This document shows positions 1-4,377 of a DNA stretch of 5,719 nucleotides, piece after piece. The DNA is taken from contig JAICIL010000293.1 in NCBI GenBank assembly GCA_025924435.1, forward strand, positions 1-5,719, written 5' to 3'. The notes under the pieces are model-generated. The model searched no databases. It had not been told where the DNA came from and was given only the letters and a program-made list of their open reading frames with translations. The first letter of the stretch is position 1; every line of letters begins with the position of its first letter. This stretch comes from Chloroflexia bacterium (GTDB lineage: Bacteria > Chloroflexota > Chloroflexia > Thermomicrobiales > JALYUS01). The translations under genes were made by a program, and so were the position numbers.

Positions 1-1176
1 CTCGCGCTTGAGCGCCGTGCGCACCTGCTGCGCCTTGCCGTAGAACGCGTCGTAGTAGCCGGCAGAGAGCGCGTACGTGCCGAGCATGATCCGCCGCTTC
101 ACCTCCGGGCCGAACCCCTCGGCGCGCGTCAACTCGTAGGAGTCGCGCAAGTCGCCCGCCTGATGCGAATAGCCGTACTTGATCCCATCGAAGCGGGAGA
201 GGTTCGCGGAGCATTCGGCGGGCGCGATGATGTAGTACGTCGCCAGGGCGTATTTCGTGTACGGCAGGGAGATCGGCACGATCTCCGCGCCGAGGCGCGC
301 GAACTCGGCGATCGCCGCGCGCACCGCCGCCTCGACCTCCGGCTGCATCCCCTCGACGAAGTATTCGGCGGGCACGCCGAGGCGCACGCCGCGCACGTCG
401 CCCGTCAGCGCTTTGCGATACGACGGCACCGGCGCGTCGAGGCTCGTGCTGTCGAGCGGATCGTGCCCGGCGATCGCTTCGAGGATGATCGCCGCGTCCT
501 CCACCGTGCGGGCGAAGGGGCCGATCTGGTCGAGGCTGCTGGCGAAGGCGATCAGGCCGAAGCGCGAGACGCGGCCATAAGTCGGCTTCATCCCGACGAC
601 GCCGCAGAACCCGGCGGGCTGCCGGATGCTGCCGCCCGTGTCGGAGCCGAGCGCGCCCATCGCCTCCCGCGCCGCCACCGCCGCCGCCGAACCGCCGGAC
701 GAGCCGCCCGGCACGCGGTCGAGGTCGCCCCACGGGTTGTGCGTCGGGCCGTACGCGCTGTTCTCGGTGCTGGAACCCATCGCGAACTCGTCGGTGTTCG
801 TCTTGCCGAGGAAGACCGCGCCCTGATTGCGCAGCTTCGCGACGACCGTCGCGTCGTACGGGGAGCGGTACCCGGCGAGAATCTTGCTCCCGGCGGTCGT
901 CGGCGCGTCCGTCGTCACGAGCACGTCCTTGAGCGCGACGGGGATGCCGGTGAGCGGCACCGCATCGCCCGCCGCGATCCGCCGGTCCGCCGCCGTCGCC
1001 TGCGCCCGCGCCACCTCGCCCATCGTGTGCAGAAAGGCGCGCACGCGGTCGTCCACCGCCGCGATCCGCGCGAGGTGCGCCTCGGTCAGTTCGGCGCTGC
1101 TCAGTTCGCGCCGGTCGAGGCGGTCGCGCGCCCCGGCAATCGTCAATGTCGTCAGTGCCCCGGTCGTCGCGCCCAT
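1..1176 (-). CDS. gatA: Aspartyl/glutamyl-tRNA(Asn/Gln) amidotransferase subunit A, C-terminus beyond window
   Basis: This is the amidase subunit of the GatCAB complex. It releases ammonia from glutamine (or asparagine) and feeds it to GatB, which amidates Glu-tRNA(Gln) or Asp-tRNA(Asn) in the cytoplasm. The visible 392 codons have the amidase-signature fold: VALKD with catalytic Lys83, the [11 protein letters not shown] loop (residues 156-166) with the cis-Ser at Ser159, and [13 protein letters not shown] (178-190) with the nucleophile Ser183. The Ser159-Ser183 spacing of 24 matches the family triad. Further GatA-typical blocks are [13 protein letters not shown] (124-136) and [14 protein letters not shown] (195-208). 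GatA is usually about 480-490 residues, so roughly 90-100 residues lie left of position 1. The ATG shares its A with the gatC stop (TGATG), and GGAGG (1184-1188) lies 7 nt upstream inside gatC, indicating translational coupling. Nothing looks broken. The subunit identity is very secure. Whether the complex serves Gln, Asn or both cannot be told here. Confidence 0.97.
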   Translation of the reverse strand, partial: MGATTGALTTLTIAGARDRLDRRELSSAELTEAHLARIAAVDDRVRAFLHTMGEVARAQATAADRRIAAGDAVPLTGIPVALKDVLVTTDAPTTAGSKILAGYRSPYDATVVAKLRNQGAVFLGKTNTDEFAMGSSTENSAYGPTHNPWGDLDRVPGGSSGGSAAAVAAREAMGALGSDTGGSIRQPAGFCGVVGMKPTYGRVSRFGLIAFASSLDQIGPFARTVEDAAIILEAIAGHDPLDSTSLDAPVPSYRKALTGDVRGVRLGVPAEYFVEGMQPEVEAAVRAAIAEFARLGAEIVPISLPYTKYALATYYIIAPAECSANLSRFDGIKYGYSHQAGDLRDSYELTRAEGFGPEVKRRIMLGTYALSAGYYDAFYGKAQQVRTALKRE

Positions 1177-1472
1177 CAGGAGTCCTCCAGCACGGCGTCC
1201 ACCTCGATAAAGTCGCCCTCGGTGCGCGGCGTGTTCGCGAGCGCGACGGCGGTCGGCAGCGAGGGGCGCACGGTGTCGTCGCGCAGCACGCTCGTCACGG
1301 CGATCACCTGCGCGGTCGGCGGGATGGCGGCGGTATCAATCTCCTGCAACTGGTTGATGTGCTCGAGGATGCCGTCCAACTGGCCGCGCAGATGCTCCAG
1401 CTCCTCCGGAGAAAAGCGAAGATAGGCGAGCGCCGCGACATGTTGCACCTCTTCGAGCGTCAGTTCCGCCAC
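1176..1472 (-). CDS. gatC: Aspartyl/glutamyl-tRNA(Asn/Gln) amidotransferase subunit C
   Basis: GatC is the small, non-catalytic subunit that wraps around the GatA-GatB interface and stabilises GatA. With the GTG start chosen here the protein has 98 residues, normal for the family (about 95-100). It opens with the typical [21 protein letters not shown] segment (residues 4-24), then an amphipathic helix to residue 42 ([14 protein letters not shown]), [11 protein letters not shown] (45-55), the conserved VLRDD (62-66), and ends in [12 protein letters not shown], the usual last strand. An in-frame ATG at 1523 would add 17 residues, but it lies upstream of a strong Shine-Dalgarno (GGGAGG, 1479-1484) placed 6 nt before the GTG, and the extra residues (RPCGAHGRCG...) are unlike GatC. 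The gene overlaps gatA by one base. A plain operon of gatC then gatA is inferred; a gatB gene is not visible and may follow gatA. Confidence 0.96.
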   Translation of the reverse strand: MAELTLEEVQHVAALAYLRFSPEELEHLRGQLDGILEHINQLQEIDTAAIPPTAQVIAVTSVLRDDTVRPSLPTAVALANTPRTEGDFIEVDAVLEDS

Positions 1473-1478
1473 CGTGTT

Positions 1479-1484
1479 CCTCCC
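1479..1484 (-). promoter_or_regulatory. Shine-Dalgarno site that sets the gatC GTG start
   Basis: On the minus strand the sequence reads GGGAGGAACACG-GTG. The GGAGG core is 6 nt from the GTG at 1472. This favours the GTG over the upstream ATG at 1523, which has no comparable site. Confidence 0.85.
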
Positions 1485-1500
1485 GAGATTCCCGCACCGT

Positions 1501-1517
1501 CCATGCGCGCCGCATGG
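1501..1517 (-). repeat. 17-nt hairpin dyad in the gatC leader
   Basis: This is a perfect inverted repeat with 7-bp arms (CCATGCG / CGCATGG) around a 3-nt centre. It lies 29-45 bp upstream of the gatC GTG. It contains the plus-strand 11-mer ATGCGCGCCGC (1503-1513), which recurs in another dyad upstream of the HD-domain gene (4140-4150). It may be a 5'UTR stem-loop or an operator; a role is not demonstrated, and the region is GC-rich enough for small dyads by chance. Confidence 0.6.
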
Positions 1518-1526
1518 CCGCACGCT

Positions 1527-1535
1527 ATCGTATCA
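1527..1535 (-). promoter_or_regulatory. Possible extended -10 for gatCA (weak)
   Basis: The minus strand reads TGATACGAT, that is TG-N-TACGAT, a 4/6 match to TATAAT with an extended-10 TG. It would place the transcript start near 1520, about 48 nt before the GTG and just upstream of the 1501-1517 hairpin. No convincing -35 box is seen at the expected spacing, so this is tentative. Confidence 0.25.
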
Positions 1536-1662
1536 CGATTCCAGGGCGGGCCATGGGGCCACGCGACTATCCGCCCCGTCGCTCGTTATGAGGACAGTGC
1601 CACCAATCCGTGGGGATGGATTCGATGGACGCGCCGTATGCAACGCCGGGAAAGGGAATCGG

Positions 1663-2031
1663 ATGACGACGCACGGACGAGACTGGCTGACCGCACGCGC
1701 ACGCGAGGGGCAGCCCACCGCGAATGTCTACACCCTGGGCGAGGTCTATCCGGGCGAGCGCGCAGACCTCGTCCGGGAGTTGCAAACGGCCCTCACCGGC
1801 TGCGACGAACCGGAGAACGACCGTCTCGCCCGCGCGATGCTCGCGGCGGTTGACCTCAACGCCCTGCCCGTCCTCCGCGCCGTCGTCGCCGTCTGGCGGG
1901 AGGCGTATCTCGGGCTGCTCGACCAGATGGATGGATCGCCGGCGCAATCCGCCGTGCTCGACGCGGAGGAGCAGGCGCGGCTGCGGGCGCTGAAGCGGCG
2001 CATCGCGCGACACGGCACGGTCGGGGACTGA
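1663..2031 (+). CDS. Small hypothetical protein, 122 residues
   Basis: I do not recognise this family. The protein looks soluble: no signal peptide or membrane segment. It is rich in Ala, Arg, Leu and Asp/Glu and predicted by eye to be mostly helical: about residues 31-45, 51-64, 67-88 (PVLRAVVAVWREAYLGLLDQM) and a charged C-terminal helix 101-116 (AEEQARLRALKRRIARH) that could bind nucleic acid or a partner. It has a single Cys47 and no obvious metal or catalytic motif. The ATG at 1663 is preferred because AAAGGGA lies about 5 nt upstream; an in-frame ATG at 1588 would add 25 residues with no ribosome site, and a still earlier ATG at 1474 would run through the whole divergent gatC leader. 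Third codon positions are strongly G/C, as in the neighbours, and the stop falls 2 nt before the palindromic hairpin, both of which support a real gene. It is transcribed alone, divergently from gatC and convergently with rodA. Confidence 0.72.
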   Translation: MTTHGRDWLTARAREGQPTANVYTLGEVYPGERADLVRELQTALTGCDEPENDRLARAMLAAVDLNALPVLRAVVAVWREAYLGLLDQMDGSPAQSAVLDAEEQARLRALKRRIARHGTVGD

Positions 2032-2033
2032 AC

Positions 2034-2083
2034 CGCAGGCTGGAAAGCCTACGCTGCCGGCAGCGTAGGCTTTCCAGCCTGCG
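2034..2083. repeat. 50-bp perfect palindrome between convergent genes, probable bidirectional terminator or dispersed repeat
   Basis: The two 25-nt arms are exact reverse complements with no spacer (centre between 2058 and 2059). It fills 50 of the 59 bp between the stop of the 122-residue gene (2031) and the stop of rodA (2091). Each arm has its own nested inverted repeat: AGGCT-GGAA-AGCCT (2037-2050) and AGGCT-TTCC-AGCCT (2067-2080), flanking a 16-bp self-complementary core (2051-2066). There is no T-tract on either side, so it is not a textbook intrinsic terminator, but the position suits termination or 3'-end protection for both transcripts. The repeat structure is certain; the function is inferred. 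Confidence 0.95.
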
Positions 2084-2090
2084 CCAGCAA

Positions 2091-3224
2091 CTATCCAATC
2101 ACGAATTTCTGGTGGCGCATCAGGATGCTCTGCATCAGGCCCTGCCCGACGAGCAGCGTCCATAGTTGCGTGCCGCCGTACGAGATGAAGGGTAGCGGCA
2201 CGCCGGTGACGGGCATCATCCGGGCGTTCATGCCGATGTTGACGACGACCTGGAAGAGCAATTGGGCGGTGATGCCCATCGCGATCAACTGCCCGAAGGA
2301 ATCGCCCGCCGTCATCACGACTTTGGCGTAGCGCCAGATCAGCATCATGAAGAGCGTGATGAGCGCCAGGCAGCCGAGAAAGCCGAACATCGCCGCCGCG
2401 TGCGCGAAGATGAAGTCCGTCGTGCGCACTTTCAGGAAGCCGTAGTCGCTCTGGATGCCGCCGTGGATGCCATTCCCCGCCACGCCACCGCCCGCAATCG
2501 AGCGCTGCGCCTGGATGATGTTGTACCCCTCGCCCTGGATATTCGTCGGCGAGTTCGGGTCGAGGAAGGCGTCGAAGCGGCTCTTCTGATAGTCCGGCAA
2601 GTGTTCCCAGAGCAGGATCGCGGCGGGCACGGCGGCGACGAGCACCCCGGCGAAGTAGATGAGGCGCGTGCGCGAAATGCCCATCATCGCCACCCAGATC
2701 GCGACGAAGACCAATGCCGTGCCGAGGTCCGGCTGCTTGTAGATGAGCAGCGCGGGGATCGCGACGATGCCGAGCGCGATCAGGAAGTTGTACCAGCGCG
2801 CCATCTTCTCGCCCCGGCTGCTGATGAACGCGGCAAGCCCGATGATGACGGCGATCTTCGCCGCCTCGGAGGGCTGGAAGAGCGTCAGTTTGAAGTCGAA
2901 CCAGCGGCGTGCGCCGCCAATCGTCGTGCCGACCGCCAGCACCGCGACGAGCAGGAAGACGCCGCCCGCATAGATGATCGGCGCGACGCCCCGGAAGACC
3001 CGATAATCGAGGAGCGAAAAGGCGACCATCAGCCCGATGCCGACGAGGAAGTAGGCGGATTGGCGGATTGGCAGGCTGCCCGGCGTCAAGGCCCCGGCGC
3101 CGTTCGCGCTGTAGATCGTCAGGATGCCGAAGGCGGTGAGCGCGAGCGTCACCACGACGATGTACAGATCGAGGTACCGCGTGCGCGCGCGGTCGAAGGT
3201 CGTGCTGGCGCTCATCACTGCCAC
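2091..3224 (-). CDS. rodA: RodA-type SEDS peptidoglycan glycosyltransferase
   Basis: This is an inner-membrane SEDS-family polymerase that joins lipid II into glycan strands, working with a class B penicillin-binding protein in the elongation machinery. The 377 residues suggest ten membrane segments (about 20-39, 55-72, 82-101, 121-136, 145-162, 167-181, 186-206, 272-296, 311-335, 350-372) and a large outer loop at 208-270. Family blocks are GARRWF (104-109), FQPSEAAKIA (116-125), KQPDLGTA (163-170), GEGYNIIQAQRSIAGGG (231-247), TDFIFA (269-274) with the catalytic-type Asp270, and PVTGVPLPFISYGG (338-351). The GYNIIQ and GARRW blocks favour RodA over FtsW. Oddly, the usual PE before TDFIFA and the EE after it are replaced (KV at 265-266, AM at 278-279). 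The GTG at 3224 is chosen because GAAAGGGA (3236-3243) lies 11 nt upstream; GTG 3218 or ATG 3215 are alternatives. It follows the HD-domain gene by 45 bp on the same strand and ends 7 nt from the palindrome. Confidence 0.94.
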   Translation of the reverse strand: MAVMSASTTFDRARTRYLDLYIVVVTLALTAFGILTIYSANGAGALTPGSLPIRQSAYFLVGIGLMVAFSLLDYRVFRGVAPIIYAGGVFLLVAVLAVGTTIGGARRWFDFKLTLFQPSEAAKIAVIIGLAAFISSRGEKMARWYNFLIALGIVAIPALLIYKQPDLGTALVFVAIWVAMMGISRTRLIYFAGVLVAAVPAAILLWEHLPDYQKSRFDAFLDPNSPTNIQGEGYNIIQAQRSIAGGGVAGNGIHGGIQSDYGFLKVRTTDFIFAHAAAMFGFLGCLALITLFMMLIWRYAKVVMTAGDSFGQLIAMGITAQLLFQVVVNIGMNARMMPVTGVPLPFISYGGTQLWTLLVGQGLMQSILMRHQKFVIG

Positions 3225-3269
3225 GATGCGGTCATTCCCTTTCCGGCGGCCCGCGATCCCGCAGGCGGT

Positions 3270-4112
3270 CTAGAGGATCGTGTTCCCGTTGATCTCGATG
3301 TGGAAGCGGCAGCCGAGGAACTCGGCCGCCCGCTTCGACTGCAACATGCGCGGCAGGAAGATCTCGAAGTAATCCATCACGGACGAGATCGCCGTGTCAA
3401 TCGTCAGTTCCAGCGTGATCGTCTTCTCGTCGTCATCCACCCGCAGGAAGGACGAGACGACGGCGTAATTGACCCGGTCGTGCGCGTCGAAGGTGGACGG
3501 GTCGGGATTGCGGACGCGCGAGCGATGGACGTCCGATTTGTCCGCGACGATCAGCGCCGCGCAGACCGCATGCACCGGCTCGGCCAGGCCGCCGCCGTCG
3601 TCGCCGTGGCTGCCGATCGCGCCCATCACGATCGCGATGTCGTCCATCGGCATGCCGAGCCGCTGCAAAATCGGCATGCTCATCACCGCGCCGCTGTTCG
3701 GATGCCCGCGCCGGTTCACGACATTGCCGATGTCGTGCAAGATGCCCGCGATGGCGGCGACTTCCTGCGTGTGCTCGTCGTAACCGAGGATGCGCACGAC
3801 GTTCCGCGCGATCCGCGCGACGAGCGTCACATGGCGCAGGCCGTGCTCGGTGTACCCGACGACGCCGAGGTTCCGGTTCGCGTGGTCAATCAGTTTCCGC
3901 ACATCGGCGTCGTGCTCGACCATCTGGTACGTCACCGGCATCGCGGCGGCGGTCGTCTCCGGTGTCGTCTCTTTCGGCGTGGGCGGAACGGCCGCGACGT
4001 GCGGCGCGAGCGGTTTTTTCTGTTCGACGCTGATCGTCGTCGCGGTGATCCCCGCCGCCGTCTGCGCCGCAGTCGCCTCGGCGACGGTCGTCTTCTTCTG
4101 CGTCTGTGCCAT
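3270..4112 (-). CDS. HD-domain (HDIG) metal-dependent phosphohydrolase-like protein
   Basis: This 280-residue cytoplasmic protein has an HD-superfamily core. Residues 1-58 are Ala/Thr/Pro-rich, probably disordered, after a start of MAQTQKKTTV. The core, about 65-200, shows GLRHV (His94), LHDIGN (His126-Asp127), RRGHPNSG (His137), GSHGDDGG (His169) and VADKSD (Asp191), the spaced metal ligands of HD hydrolases. The order of H, HDIG, HPxxG, H and AD resembles HD-GYP phosphodiesterases, but the GYP tripeptide is absent. A C-terminal part (213-280: NYAVVSSFLRVDDDEKTITL ... FHIEINGN) looks like an alpha/beta cap that I cannot name. The substrate is unknown; nucleotides or cyclic dinucleotides are typical of the superfamily. 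ATG 4112 is preferred over ATG 4157 because AAAGGG lies 8 nt upstream of it and the added 15 residues look unlike coding sequence. It is the first gene of an apparent operon with rodA and sits divergently beside a GGDEF gene. Confidence 0.9.
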   Translation of the reverse strand: MAQTQKKTTVAEATAAQTAAGITATTISVEQKKPLAPHVAAVPPTPKETTPETTAAAMPVTYQMVEHDADVRKLIDHANRNLGVVGYTEHGLRHVTLVARIARNVVRILGYDEHTQEVAAIAGILHDIGNVVNRRGHPNSGAVMSMPILQRLGMPMDDIAIVMGAIGSHGDDGGGLAEPVHAVCAALIVADKSDVHRSRVRNPDPSTFDAHDRVNYAVVSSFLRVDDDEKTITLELTIDTAISSVMDYFEIFLPRMLQSKRAAEFLGCRFHIEINGNTIL

Positions 4113-4138
4113 ACCCAAAACCCTTTCACCCGATGCGC

Positions 4139-4155
4139 GATGCGCGCCGCGCATC
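4139..4155 (-). repeat. Dyad in the HD-gene leader sharing an 11-mer with the gatC leader
   Basis: GATGCGCG and CGCGCATC form 8-bp arms around one central base (as RNA, a 7-bp stem with a 3-nt loop). A direct copy of GATGCGC lies just before it at 4132-4138. The dyad lies 27-43 bp upstream of ATG 4112 and contains ATGCGCGCCGC (4140-4150), the same 11-mer found in the gatC leader dyad at a similar distance from its start codon. Confidence 0.6.
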
Positions 4156-4171
4156 ATGCTTCGTCAAGCAT
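4156..4171 (-). repeat. Second dyad in the HD-gene leader, containing a -35-like TTGACG
   Basis: ATGCTT and AAGCAT form 6-bp arms around CGTC, directly abutting the dyad at 4139-4155. On the minus strand it reads ATGCTTGACGAAGCAT, which includes TTGACG, a 5/6 match to a -35 box. No good -10 box lies 16-18 bp downstream (CGCATC at best), so it could be an operator, a hairpin or a weak activator-dependent promoter. Confidence 0.5.
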
Positions 4172-4224
4172 ACCACACGCGCCGCCCGCGCCGAGCCGTG
4201 ATTCTTCCCGATTGGGGGATATAC

Positions 4225-4239
4225 GCGGCGTTTCGCCGC
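4225..4239. repeat. Short hairpin GCGGCG-TTT-CGCCGC in the divergent region
   Basis: This is a perfect 6-bp inverted repeat with a 3-nt loop, lying in the 265-bp gap between the HD gene and the GGDEF gene. Apart from this, the two leader dyads and the TATACT boxes, I see no gene or RNA in that gap. No T-tract follows it, and it may be a chance product of high GC. Confidence 0.4.
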
Positions 4240-4326
4240 CCTCGCCCCACCGTTCGCACGCCGCGCAACTGCGTCATCCGACACGCGACGGGCGGGCGCG
4301 TCACATTGCCAACAACCGCACCGTTT

Positions 4327-4332
4327 AGTATA
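4327..4332 (-). promoter_or_regulatory. Possible -10 box for the HD-rodA operon
   Basis: The minus strand reads TATACT (5/6 to TATAAT), preceded by TG without the usual spacer base. It mirrors the plus-strand TATACT at 4357-4362, making two back-to-back boxes within one of the few AT-rich stretches of the window. No good -35 is found, and a start here would leave a leader of about 200 nt before ATG 4112. Confidence 0.25.
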
Positions 4333-4353
4333 CAGTGGTCGGCATTTGGGCTT

Positions 4354-4362
4354 TGGTATACT
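4354..4362 (+). promoter_or_regulatory. Extended -10 promoter for the PAS-GGDEF gene
   Basis: TGGTATACT fits TG-N-TATACT, an extended -10 with a 5/6 hexamer. No recognisable -35 lies 16-18 bp upstream, as is common for extended -10 promoters. Transcription would start near 4369, only about 9 nt before the TTG start at 4378, leaving no room for a Shine-Dalgarno; none is seen. Confidence 0.45.
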
Positions 4363-4377
4363 TCGGGACAAAGAAAA

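Noticed and set aside
163..1425. Long plus-strand open frame (420 codons) opposite gatA and gatC
   Set aside because: It is antisense to two secure genes, and its product is an Arg/Ala/His-rich string without domain features, as expected from the shadow of GC-rich codons.
1473..1523. ATG at 1523 as the gatC start
   Set aside because: It lies upstream of the strong GGGAGG site, and the added 17 residues do not resemble GatC; GTG 1472 gives the family length.
2035..2082. CRISPR-like or IS-end interpretation of the palindrome
   Set aside because: There is one copy only, no spacer array, no target-site duplication that I can see and no transposase nearby.
1567..2163. 198-codon minus-strand frame covering the 122-residue gene and the end of rodA
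   Set aside because: It runs through the palindrome and overlaps the 3' end of rodA in another frame; its product is compositionally biased. The plus-strand frame has a better ribosome site and an end that fits the hairpin.
4113..4157. ATG at 4157 as the HD-gene start
   Set aside because: The extra 15 residues would be encoded by the leader dyad and ribosome-site region; ATG 4112 has AAAGGG at 8 nt.
4225..4239. Intrinsic terminator
   Set aside because: The short hairpin has no T-tract and lies upstream, not downstream, of both adjacent genes.
2262..4328. 688-codon plus-strand open frame opposite rodA and the HD gene
   Set aside because: Despite its length, it is antisense to two genes with clear motifs; its product is low-complexity, rich in Arg, Asp, His and Ala, typical of GC-rich shadow frames.
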